Of a DNA stretch of 64,000 nucleotides, positions 1 through 12,300 are shown piece after piece. Origin of the DNA: Gordionus sp. m RMFG-2023 (lineage: Eukaryota; Nematomorpha; Gordioida; Chordodea; Parachordodidae); NCBI RefSeq assembly GCF_954871325.1, contig NC_088776.1, positions 56,275,301 through 56,339,300 of the forward strand, written 5' to 3'. Position 1 is the first letter of the stretch. Every line of letters starts with the position of its first letter. A program made the translations under genes and the position numbers. The notes below the pieces were generated by a model. That model was not told where the DNA came from. It saw only the letters and a program-made list of their open reading frames with translations, and made no database searches.

Positions 1-489
1 TAAGAATTTTATAAAAAGACAAAAATAAGTAATAAAAAAATATTTCCTATGTCACAGCAGGCATTGAGAACTATAAATATGGAAAAAATTAGATTTGTTT
101 GGGGTTACAAAGGAATAAAGAATAATATTGAATAAAAATAAGTATTTATTAGTCTGGAAAATAATTACTGGTAGTAATGACATCCATTCATGTATATCCC
201 CAAGCGAAATATCTTCCTTCCTAGAATGAATTAACTTCAAAAATCGAGAAAAAATTATGGAAGAAAAATTTTCAAAATATTAAATAAAAATGGGAAAAAG
301 ATTGATATCTTGTTTTATGATCTAATGGCATACGTTTAAATAGTATTTATTTATGTGTAAAATATATTATATATTTAAAATAAGAAAATATACTCCTACA
401 AAATCGTATATCTATTTAATCTGCTGTTATAATAAATTGTAGCTTAATACCAAATTAACAAAATACAATTTATATTAATACATTACAGT

Positions 490-1560
490 TCTCCCCACTA
501 CAAATTGAATTCATCATGATAACGCAATGGGTGTTTCGAAACTCTTTTTTTACGAGTTGTATTTCCATTGTATTCTGCGTTGTCCAAATCCTCAGTCATT
601 GTTATGGGTATTTCCTTAGCTTGTACATGAGCATACCTCATTGGTCTGCATGCTTGCTTTTCACAATACTCTCAGACTCAACATCATACAATATCGCACT
701 TTTCCGTTGAACCACTATCCCTTCATGCCATCCCGCAGTCCTTTCGTTTTCTACCCAAACCTTTTGCTTCTCTTCAAATTCACGGGGTTCAACGTTCCTA
801 TCTTTATAATATTTTTGTCTCCATAATGCGTTTTCTATCCTTCGTAGATAATTCCCATTGATCCAACATTGTCCTGAGCGGCCTTCCATGGAGCATTACG
901 GTGAGTAATTAAAACTTTCACTAAATTTAACTGGTCCGGAGTCTCACAACTTCTTCCAGCATAGAGTCTTTATCGTACGTACATAACGCTAAGCCAAACC
1001 ATTCGATTTGGGGGAATAAGGGGCCGATATAAAATGTATTATTTTGTTTTTAAAAAGAATCATTTTGAATTCAGATCCAGTAAACTGAGTACCGTTATCT
1101 GAGACAATGTAGCGAGGTAACCTTCTAGAGAAATAATTATGCAGATTATTTATTACACTTTTACGAACTCTTCAACATCACGATCAAGATTCGTCTTAAA
1201 AACATAGTAGCTACATAATGATTTCATTCCCTTGATGAATAACGTTTAAAACCTCCTTCTTTAGATTATCGGGAATAATAATTCTATCATAATAAAATAA
1301 TAATCATTCTTCAAACGAAATATTATCTTTAATTAAAATAAATTTTTTTTACCCCGAATAATTATTTATATTATCAAATGTAATTTTATGGCCAACATTT
1401 TTTGAACATGGACTATTAGTAATATTATGAACAATTTGAAAGCGCGATTCTTTGTTTGAAACATTTGCTATTTTAGTAGCGATATATATGGCATTCACAT
1501 AATTTTCCTCATTGGTAATTAATAAAAAAAGTGACGGCTTATCTGTGAATATATAAATAA
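490..1560 (-). mobile_element. Ty3/Gypsy-type LTR retrotransposon fossil, integrase part
   Basis: Read on the minus strand, this stretch shows the parts of a Gypsy-type integrase in order: a zinc-binding-like lead (about 1430-1200), the catalytic core with a VSDNGTQF-like motif near 1110, and the C-terminal tail (about 890-640) with a KVWVENERTAGWHEG-like segment typical of the chromodomain-less tail of this group. No protease, reverse transcriptase or LTR pair is visible nearby, so this is a partial copy. It is broken in several places and looks old. The assignment rests on motif recognition only. Confidence 0.8.
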
Positions 1561-2114
1561 ATATTTTTATTTAATATCTCCTCTTTTCTTAATCGTTAAA
1601 AATATAATCTACATTTCCTTATTTCAAGGAAATCGCTATCGATATTTAATTATATTAAAATTATTTCGCTTTTAGTGATTTTTTAAATAAAATAATATCG
1701 CTCTTGACTCTTCTAAAAATTTGAATAGGGGAACTTAAAAAAATATTATTTAATTCTTTTATTGTTTTACTTCCATAACCAAGTGATTTCTGGTTTATGA
1801 TATAGGACTCGACCTCTTGATTCCGTATACATATTAAATTTAATAATAAATGGGGGTCTTATTACATTTTAATAAATTTTGGTCGATGTTTAGCAAATTA
1901 GGTTGATTTCTTGTCATAAAATTATTTTACCAATTTCAAAATATGCCTAAAAATATTAACCAAAATAATACAAATGCTTATTTAATAATTTCACATGGCA
2001 TAATATAAGAGATAATAAATTCTTACTACCTCATAACCATGAAAGATCCATTTCTTAGTTTAACCATTTTATCAAATGAAAATTTTTTATCTAAACAATT
2101 AAATAATGATGATT
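1561..2114. other. AT-rich stretch without recognised features
   Basis: No open frame, RNA gene or repeat boundary could be supported here. It may hold more of the decayed Gypsy element on its left, but no domain is readable. Confidence 0.5.
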
Positions 2115-2260
2115 AGAGGTGGGCGCGGGTCGGGAAATTACACTACCCATCGTGTAACGGTGGGTCACGGCGTGAGTGTGAATAAATTTTAAATTATTCG
2201 GCATGACGGGCTTTCCCAAAATTTTTCCCGGGCGTGATCGAGCGTGAACAATTTTTTTTT
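2115..2260. mobile_element. GC-rich island resembling a hAT-type element end
   Basis: The island begins TAGAGGTGGGCGCGGGTCGG and is much richer in G and C than the DNA around it. Ends of the form (C/T)AG-AGGTGGGC followed by G/C-rich subterminal repeats are common in hAT-type elements. No matching opposite end and no 8-bp target duplication was found, so the call is an inference from one end only. Confidence 0.35.
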
Positions 2261-2410
2261 AAAAATATAAATTTGCAATTTTATAATTAAAATACATATT
2301 TTCTAATTTAATTTAGCTCTTTTTTAGAAAAGAAAAATTTTTGAAAACAAAAAATATTTTTAAAGCATAAAAGTAATACATCTTAAATATCTCTGAAAAA
2401 TAAAATTTTA

Positions 2411-3200
2411 TGGTGCCAGCCCTGCGGCAAAAAAATATAATTTAATTGTTTTTTTAAAAAGATTCCGAATCCCCTTAAATATTATTTTTTAAAAAAATTT
2501 ATTTTTGTTATAAAAAGAACCTTTAGAAAAAAACGGTTAAACCGGTTCAGTTTTTATATTTTAGAGAAATAATTTGAATATCCAGAATTATATAAACATT
2601 TTCTAATAGTACTGGCGTTCCCGCAATACAAGTTTCTGTAGGAAGGGCTAAGTTCAAATAATATATTTAATGAGTTATTTTGAATCTTATATATTTTTTT
2701 TATATATAATTCATAGATGCTTATAATATAAATAAATTAGAAGATGGTTTCAGTAAAAAAAAAAATTCTAGCCGTAATGAACTAAACCTTTATAATTAGT
2801 TGAATCGAACCGAACTATTATAAATTTCTTCGCAAGAACCGTAACCAAAACGTAACCATTATCATTTTTTACATAATGAACCGTAACCGTCCCTGCTTAA
2901 ATGTTCAACGAAAATTGTTGCAATAATTCGGATTTTTTATAAATATATTTATTAATATTTTTTTAAAACAAAAAATTCTTAATTAACCTCATCCCTTTTC
3001 ATTCATTATATGCCTTAATTTTATACTATTTACTTTTTTTCAAATTCTCTTTTTAAATCCCTTATTTTGGCCTTTTAATTATATGGTGCCAGCCGCAAAA
3101 AAAGAAAAGAAAAAGTAATTAAATTATTTTATTTTTTTTTCATGAGGTTTCGGAATATTTTTTAAATATTTTTTTAAAAAAAGATCCCGAATAAAACGTG
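2411..3200. repeat. Short direct repeat pair (ATGGTGCCAGCC)
   Basis: The motif ATGGTGCCAGCC followed by a gcaaaaaaa run and later AAAGAT(T/C)CCGAAT occurs at 2411-2470 and again at 3083-3195. The two copies bracket the hAT derivative. They could be a local duplication or the ends of an older insertion. Neither explanation can be decided from this window. Confidence 0.35.
2490..2895 (+). mobile_element. Internally deleted hAT derivative, same family as the 18.3-20.5 kb element
   Basis: The left part (about 2512-2560, AACGGTTAAACCGG) matches the subterminal region of the hAT at 18305-20522. The middle (about 2610-2665) matches the coding stretch for its C-terminal dimerisation domain. The right part (2760-2895) carries the same runs of ACCGTAACC and ends in CCCTG. 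About 1.7 kb present in the longer copy is missing here. The left terminus is not recognisable. This looks like an old non-autonomous derivative. Confidence 0.65.
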
Positions 3201-3843
3201 GGGATTCCGAATACTGATTCCATATCCCAATACGACCTATATATTAATAATCTAAGTCAAATTATGCATATATCTTTATTCTAAATCAAAAAATAATCCA
3301 ACACCTTTAATTTTATAATTAAATTTTTTTAATATAATATCCGGTTTGTTATAATCATGATCCCTTATAATTGATTTCAGAAAGATTATCAAACACCATT
3401 ACCCTATTATTTGGAATATTGAAAAATATTTTTAAAATTTAAGTATATAATATTTAGTTTTTAGAGTAATGAAAGACAAAGTTTTCCCATATATTTTCAT
3501 CATTTTTGATAATTTGATATTCCATGTGATCTTTGAGCACTATAGTGCCAACCTTGCATAATTTTTCTTTTTCAAAAGCCAGGACGGTAATTCCATTACA
3601 AATCTTAATTCAAAATAATTAAAAAATTTATATTACTTTTTCTTTATACTACCGAATCAGTTTTTTATTAAAAGCAAGTATTAAAATAAAACGGCCCAAA
3701 AAATAACTTTGGAATAAATCTTAATATAATATATTTTAGCTATAAAAAAATTTAATACTCGAAAAACATCTCAGGACATTGACATTATATGACAGAAATA
3801 TATGAAAAAGGAGTTACTTTTATATGACTTTAATAGTAGTGAG
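2896..3843. other. AT-rich stretch, no gene seen
   Basis: Apart from the second ATGGTGCCAGCC copy near 3083, nothing recognisable is present: no coding frame, terminal repeats or RNA gene. Confidence 0.5.
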
Positions 3844-4008
3844 TATTGTTAAACGGCTCTAAAAACGGCTAACCGAATATTTTAGCCAAAGAATATTAGG
3901 CAAGAAGAGATTTTGCTTGGAGAGAGGTTTGGACATCTATTAAAAAAATGTTGTATTTTGAAAAAAAATATTACGTTAAGATTGGCTAAATCAAGCCGTT
4001 TAACAATA
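3844..4008. mobile_element. MITE with TTGTTAAACGGCT inverted ends
   Basis: The left end reads TTGTTAAACGGCT and the right end AAGCCGTTTAACAA, with TA on each side (3844-3845 and 4007-4008). About 160 bp lies between. A TA duplication and short inverted ends fit a Tc1/mariner-type MITE. Relatives with the same ends occur at 23301-23520 and 63012-63127. Diverged pieces with CGGCTAA...AGCC subterminal motifs occur near 15130, 31820, 38660, 43850, 47380 and 59042. Confidence 0.7.
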
Positions 4009-6400
4009 GTATTTAATAGATATGTTTTTTATTTTACCACATCATTGACATTCAACACTTGGATTTTCCCTTCAGAGAGAATTGTTACTGTTTGAATCTT
4101 TTCATTAAGTTCTTAATTTTATTTTTGTGTTTTTTTAATTAAAATTAAATTTATTAAAAATATATATTTATTATTAGATTTAAACTAAAAATGTCCCATG
4201 AAAAAATATTAATAATTTCAAAAACAGTATTTTTTCTTATATAGAGAATTTGACTAATTTAGATTAGGTTCCGGGTTATAAAATGAACTTGATTGTTATT
4301 AATTAATTGGAATTTGCGATCTATGATTATCATCTTCTTATTTGGTGGCAAAAATTATATAATAATGTCAAATGTATTAGTAGTGCTTTGTCGATCCCTT
4401 ATTTTATTTTTCATTCTATCTGGAATAAAAGTAAAAATATGGATAGGTCATCTCCATCCATTTATAAACTGCATCATAAAAGCATCAGATCTTAAGAACA
4501 ATTTATTAAATAAAAGACAGATTGAAATATTTTTTTAAAAAAGACAAAATAAAATATGCCATCATACTTATGTTAAAAAAAACTTTAAAATTATTTGGAA
4601 TAGTTTTATCAAAATATTTAGATTATATAAGACTTTTTGGGGTGCGTCCTAAGTCAAATATTTTTAAAAATAATTAACTTTAATCAAATTTACAAAATCG
4701 AGTTAGAAAGCAAAGGTATAAATTCGAGAATCATTTTTTTGAAAAATTTTTTAACTTTAGACTCACTCTTAATGTTTAAAGGAAATATATAGTATATAAT
4801 ATCCTTATTGAAACACAAAATAAATTATTATCATACTTTGATGTAATTCAATATGGGGTTTGATTAGATAGATGAAAGGCGAAGTAGCATTACTAAAAAG
4901 AACAAAAATATATAATTATAGGTATCATGAGAAAAAAAAAGATTACTGGCATTTTTTGGTAGAATGGTAATTGGTTTTCAGCTCTTCACATTTTATCTAT
5001 TTAAATATATATTTTTTTATCAAATATGGATCATATAGATTGTAATTATACTTATACAAATTAACAAAAGCATTTTTGTGTAAAGTTTAGATTATAGTTA
5101 AGTTAATTTAAAAACTTATAATATATTTTTATATACCCAGCTTTTATTTTATTAAAATTAATATACCTTGTAAGTTTCATGTAAGTAATTTTTTGTCAGA
5201 TCTAAAGCTAATAAATTTTCAAAAAAAATTATAAAGGAAAATTAAATAATTCGATATATAAAAAAACCTCAAAGTGACAAAAGGTTGTTCTGGCTTATTA
5301 GTGATATTTATACGGAACCCTTTACAAAAATTTAATTTTTTGACAATCACGAATAATTTAATGGTCATTTATGGGAATTTCATCTTTACATTGTCCTCGA
5401 TAGGTGTCAGATGAGGACGACACAAGATAAAAAAATAATATTAAGTTTAGGTTTAAATGGGGAATATTTATGATTAAATGGGTGACTCATATAATATATA
5501 ATATTATAAATTTTATAATTAAACTTTTTTGATATAATTACAATTTATGGCGCTATATCATCTTTAAAGGGGCATATAGTATGAATAAATAGTAGCGAAA
5601 GGTTATAGCGCGCCATTTATTTGCCAAATAGCCATCATGAAATTAACTAAAAACCCGAAAATTAATATATAATGAATAATATATTATAATTTATATATTT
5701 TGTTATTTAATTTATAAATTTAAATTTATATGTGTGAATTTAAAATGTTTACGAAATGGGTATAGATGTAAGTGTGTTAAAACACAGATAACATTAACGA
5801 AATTAAGATGATGATAATCTTGATAACAATAATATCAATTTTCTTTCTTTTCCAAAATTTAATAAATGTTTTCAATTTTATGGGAAAAAAAGTTGGCTAT
5901 AAATTTAGGAGTTTAAATGCAGGGGATAATTGTCATAACTTTAGTCAACATCTTGTATTATTTATTTTTAAATTTTAATAGTATTTTTATTTTTTAAGAA
6001 TATTCTTGTCAAAAATTTGAAAAAATGATAAGAAAATTATTTTTTAATTTTACTATACATAATTTATCAATTCATTTTATAATCAATAAATATAATTGAA
6101 TAAACAAATTAATTTATTTGTAAATTTTTTTTATAAAGTATAGTTGATAAAAAAATAAAATAAATAAACTATTGCTTATAATTAAAACTTGACTCATTTA
6201 TTACAAATTATTTAAATAATTTAAAATAAATTGTATTACATAATATCTAATTCAAATTCTAAGTTGATTATCAGCAATCACGTATCGCATTTGAAAATAA
6301 AGTACAATTTGAATTTTTTTCAAATTAATTTTATTCATTATTATAAAAAATGATGCAAATGTGAGATAAAAGAAAAAAAATCAAAAAATTTCAATTTTAA
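4009..6400. other. AT-rich non-coding stretch
   Basis: More than 2 kb in which I see no gene. The longest open frames (near 4.3-4.5 kb) are short, low in complexity and match nothing. No clear terminal repeats were found. Short GC-rich words (for example around 5605) are isolated. Confidence 0.5.
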
Positions 6401-9339
6401 AAATAAAGATATTCAAAGTCAATATGATTTGCCTATGGGTTACTAAAGATAGTGTCAATAAATATTATATAGGGGATATTCAAAGACGTAGGTTATTTTA
6501 TATGATAAATATTTCAATCTTTTTCTTAGGTTAAAAAGTTTTGAATTTTCATGTTTTCCTTAAATAACTACTGATTTTATAGAATTACAATTATTCATGC
6601 TATAAAAATACAGTGTTATTTTATATTGTTGATAGTATTATATTTTTTCAGTTTCTATTTAGTGATAATAGATAGAATACACCTATATGCAGAGGAGAGA
6701 GATAAAACTAAGATATTAATATTAGCTTAGTTTATAATCCTTTTTTAAAATTCCAAATTCGCATAAATGCGATATAGGTAAAGAAATAAAAGCCTGATCG
6801 AAATTTCGGGCTAAAATAATTATTAAAATGTAATATTAAAAAACAGAATATTTTTTAAAAAATTAAAAAACAAAATATTATATTTATTATATGATTAAAA
6901 AAATCTAAATTTTTATTATGAAATAATCAATTTAATTATTATATTGTGTATCATTCAATATAGTTTTCTGATTTATATAAAAAATAGTAATTATTTTAAA
7001 AATATTTAAGTTTGAGGAATTTTCTTTAGATATTAATATTAAATTTTTATATGATTGATTTCACATACAATCATATTCATTAAATAGAGATAGACACTTC
7101 TAACCTTGACAAGTTAAAAATTAAATTGATTTTTCTTTTTTCATGTTTCACATGTTTTCCTAGTTTCAGAGTGGAATTCGTTTACTTTTGCTATTTATTT
7201 TGTTTAGTTAATTACCTTTTCAGTATATACAAATTTATATCGAAAAAGATAAAATTTATAATTTTTGTTTGTTATATAAAAGTCGAATCGAGCTATAGAA
7301 AATCTTAGTTAACATTACCCAAAAAAATAAATATTATTCTGCTAACCATCTTGATTTGAAAATATTCCATCAAGGATTATAAATTTTATATAGTATAACC
7401 CTAATAAAGTTGAATTTCAAATAGATAAAGTTTTTTTTTATCTCAAAATATCATAGCCTAATTTTTTTTATAAGATAATAGTCAATGCCTAATCTAATAT
7501 TATTAAATAAAGACAATTTGAATTATTTTCAAATTAATTTTATTCAATTAAAAAATACATTAAAAATGACATGTGTCAGGCATGCTACCAACTTTGAATA
7601 TAAATAATTTACAATAGAATTATGATAGAAATATTTTTACCTTTTAATTTATGAACTAAAAATTGGAAAAATATACAATTAATTTTTGATTTTAATAAAT
7701 CAAAGAAATGTCCTTAAAAATTAATCCTTATTTAATTAACTGTGTATATTAGGGTAGATAAAGAATTTAAATAAAATATGATATGAATCTATTAAATTAA
7801 AAAAAAAGAATAAATAATCCTTTACTCTACTAATTAAATGAATGACAAGAGAACACTATTTTTTAAGTCATATCTATGAAAAGGTAAGTCATCTTCTTGG
7901 GCCATAAATATAAAGTTTTATTAAACTTTAATTTTTGCAATATTACAATTAATAATACATTATTATCAAAGATTTAGGGAGATTCGACTATATCCAAAAC
8001 ATCTTGCTTTTTGAAATTTTTCCCTTTAATCTTTTTTTCCTACAATTTGCAAATAAGTTATGTACATACATAAAACAAAATTAATATGAAAATGAATGTT
8101 AAATTTTATTTAAATAAATTTATCAAAGATATAAAGAGGATGATATGTTTGGGTGAGGATTTATATTTTATTTACAAAATAGTTTAAAAAATATAAATTT
8201 GTTTGAACACACATCATATTTTATTTATTATTATTGTCGATTTAATTTAGTCGTTCAACAACGCTAGATTCATTTTTGTTGTCGGGACAACTAAATCAAT
8301 TTTCGAAAAAGAATGTTATTTGAATTAACATAGAATTTATTAATTTTCAATTAAAACAATCTTAAATTGATCTCCATAAATAAATTAGGATCTTGCTTAG
8401 ATTTAATTTTTAAATAAATTAAAACGACTGAGGCGGTACTTAAAGATACTATTTAATTTTTCCAAAATACTAAAATTTTCTAATTAATCTGTTATGCACG
8501 AAATACTGTACCTTGCATCTGGGCATATTTCACTAAAATTCATAAGAAAAAAATTTAGACATCGTTACTTATCGAGTATAATAGTATTATTTATTACTTG
8601 TTATTTCAAATATTTTTTCTGCAAATAAATTTAGATATTTATAATTGTGCGAAAGTTATAAATTTATAATATAATGAGATATAAACTTAAAGTGTGAGAT
8701 TAGGTGTTGTTAAGAAGTGATGAGAGCTTAAGCAATGAAATTTATTAATTATTCTAAATTTTGAATTTGTTTTAGAAGATTTTTCTAAGCATCTATTTAA
8801 ATCATAGTTAAAAAAAATTTCAGTTAATATAAATAAGGTCTAAATTTAACTAATTAAAAAGTATCTTTCCTCAGATGGTACACATTTTATCCCGAAAAAT
8901 ATCCAAGTTAAATTTATTTTGGAAATAAAATATAAAATATTTTTCATTATAATTTGATATTAAAAAGTCATAATTATATGGCCGTTTTGTTAACTCTGTA
9001 TATATCCTTTCTATTATGAGGATTATTTTGGTTATTCGAAACAATGATATTAATATATTAGTTTAGTCTGAAGATTTATTGTAAACTGTTAGATAGTAGT
9101 CAGCTGAAGGCTTCATTTTGTGTCTGTTAAGCTATGTATGCCATATTGGGATATAGAATTTATTGGGATTCGAAAATCACACGGTTTTAGATAATTTAGT
9201 GAGGCTATTTTTAATTTGAAAAAGACTCGAAGTGTATATATACATTCATAGAGTACCTACACTGTTATAAAATACACAAAAGTATATTGTAAAAATTGAT
9301 TGAAATTTATAAGGTAAGTACTCTAAACAGGCTAGAATA

Positions 9340-12300
9340 ACAATAATTTTATTTTATTAGTATTGAAAGGAATTTAAGAATCCTATATTTTTAGTGTACA
9401 ATTTTGTTAAAACGTTTATATCGGTAGTATTGGCCTATACCATATTATAAATTAAAACTTTTATCCTATATTTTAAAAATAAATAAGAATCCTACTAGAT
9501 CGGCAGAGATGTGCAGGCCGAGCTCTAAGGAAAGGCATAAAATTTTTTCCAAAACCAAAAATACTCAGGAAGGGCCATATCACTTTTCTTATTTCATATT
9601 TATATTTTTTCGATCCTTAAAAAATATTTTTAAATATTATTAAAATTAATTTTAGTAGGTGATATCTAATCAAATTAAAAGCAAAAACTTAATATTTAAA
9701 ATATTATATTATTAATTTAGATAAATATCATTATATCTCTCTTTTTCCCTACCGAATTGTTTTTTAAGGAAATCCGGGCCCCATAATATTTTTTTAAAAA
9801 GAATCGGGTCGGGCCGAAGTAATTTTTTTTCAAATAAAGGCTAGGTTAAACTATGGCCTCTACATGTCTCTGATATATGATCAATTTTACAATATTAAAT
9901 TATGATATGCCCTCTTGCCCCAGTAACGTAAAATCAAAATGCTATACTTTTTTCCGTAATATCTAAAATAAAACATGAAGGATTTACAAAAATATTTGTT
10001 ATGTTTTAACGTATACAATATAAATTAATAACCAAAGGTCTAATTAATAGCAAATAAGTTAAGTCTACTATAAACAAATAAATAAATCTTTAAACCTAAA
10101 AAATTTATATATAAAATTGTATTCGTAAAATTTAAATATCCGTCACTATTCAAACTAGTAACGTAAAATCAAATTGCATTACTTATTTCTATTATATTCC
10201 CTAAAAGAAAACATGAATTATTAGTTCAGGAATATAGAAAGATATTTCTAATATTTTTATTTATTTACGACAAATTAGTAACTAAAAGGCTAATTTATCT
10301 CAAATAATATAATAACTCTTTTTATACGATTAGTTTTATTAATATTAAAAGGAATTTAAGGATCCTATATTTTTTTCAAGTATACTTCTTTAAAAAAAAT
10401 TGGTACTGCTAGAATCGCTTATACCATAAAAGATCTTAATATTAAAATCTCCTATGTTTTTGCAAAATATAGGGAGAATTCTACCCATAATTATACCTAT
10501 AACTTATATTTTATATATTTTATAATATTAAGATATTCTCTCATACACCAGTTAAGTAAAATATATTACTTTGGCCAACAATTTCTCCTATAATAAAATA
10601 TGAATTACTAGTTTAGGAATTTATAAATATATTTCGTATGTTCCTACTTATTAAAGAAATTATTATATATATATCTTAAAATATTATCCAGAATACCATA
10701 AAATAATAATAGGCAAATTTATCATAAGTCTACTTTAACAAATTAATTAAACCTTATTTAAACCTAAAATTTTAAACAACTTAATAATAAATTGTATTCG
10801 TAGAATTTAATATCAGTCGAATATTCATATCTATTGTAGAATCAGGAACTTTGTAACATTTTAACAAATTGTATAATAATTAAAATTTAGACAATATAAG
10901 AAATAATATCATTTATAAAAATATAGTATGCAGGTAATAATTTAGATTTATTAATAACACAATAATCAACTATTAAACTTCGTTAAAAAAATTGGTATAG
11001 CTAGAATTGCCTATACCATAATAGATACTTTAAATATAAAAATGTTTGTGCAAAATATATTGAGAATTCTACCCATTATTATATGATATCTTATATTTTG
11101 TCAATTTTATAATATTAAGATATGATATCCTCTCATAGGCCTATTACGTTTTAAAATTACTTATGCCCGGAATTTCCACTAAAATAAAAGATGATTTATT
11201 AATTTAGGAATTTATAAATATATTTCTTATGTTTGTACTTAACAAGAAAGTAATTATATTATATTTTAAAATATTATCAAGAATACCATAAATAATAACA
11301 GGCTAATTTGTCACAATTAATTAAGTTTACTATCAACAAATGAATAAAAACTTTTTTAAACCTAAAATATTTATATAAAATTAAAATTTAGACAAAATCA
11401 GAAATAATATTATTTGTAAAATTATAGTATGTAGCCAATTTTTTGAATTACAAATTACACAATAATCAATGTGATGTCTAATATAAATAATTAAATTATT
11501 AATAATTAATCGAGGCGGGATAATACTTATACCTAATTATAGGCTGGAATTATTTATTTCAAATATTGAAAAAAGTTTAAAATTATTCATTTTCAATTTT
11601 TTATCAGTAATTTTATTGTATAAAATTATTAAGATTTAACTCTTTTTATTTGTATGGATTTATTAATATTGAAAGGAATTGGATGCTATATTTTTTTCCA
11701 AGTAAAATTCGTTAATAAAATTGATATTTTTAGAATCGCCTACTCCATACTAGATCTTTTTAAAATTAAATCTTCTATATTTTTGTAAATTATATGGAGA
11801 ATTCTACTCATAATTATGCTTATATTTTGTCAATTTTATAATATTAAGATATGATATTCTCCATATGAAAAACGTAAAATATATTACTTATATTCTGAAT
11901 TCTTCCTAGAATAAAACATTATAAGTTCGGAATTTATTAATATATTTCGTATGTTGCTTAATCAAAAAAATAATTATATTTACATTTTAAAATATTATCC
12001 AGAATACCACAAATTTATAATAGACTAATTTATCACAAATATAATTCAACTATTAACAAATGTATAAAAAACTTTTTTAAACCTAAAAAGTTTAAATAAC
12101 TTAATAATAAATTGTATTTGTATAAATTAATATCAACCAAATATTAAAATCTATTGTAGAATAAGGAACTTTATAAAATTTAAAAAAAAATGATAAAATT
12201 TAGACAGTCAGAAATAGTATCATTTAGTATGTAAATAATTATTTTAAATTATTGATTACACAAAATCAATGTCATGTTTTTGAAATAATTAATTATCAAA
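9340..12300 (+). repeat. Internal tandem repeat of about 0.6-0.7 kb within unit 1
   Basis: The phrase AATTGGTA..GCTAGAAT(C/T)GCCTATACCATA recurs near 10397, 10988 and 11717, with a diverged copy at 9412. Each is followed by a similar run: a GGAGAATTCTACCC box, a stretch around ATATTATCCAGAATACCA, then AATAATAAATTGTATT. Spacing is about 590-730 bp. The corresponding part of unit 3 (33900-35100) holds a single copy, so this array expanded or collapsed after the large duplication. Confidence 0.65.
9504..9872. mobile_element. hAT-type MITE copy in unit 1
   Basis: It starts CAGAGATGTGCAGGCC and ends ACATGTCTCTG, both close to the ends of the MITE at 22889-23724. The inside is AT-rich with G/C-rich subterminal words (GGGCCGAAG, CCGGGCCCC). 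A relative sits at the matching site of unit 3 (34030-34595). The insertion therefore predates the duplication. The flanking 8-bp duplication has decayed. Confidence 0.65.
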
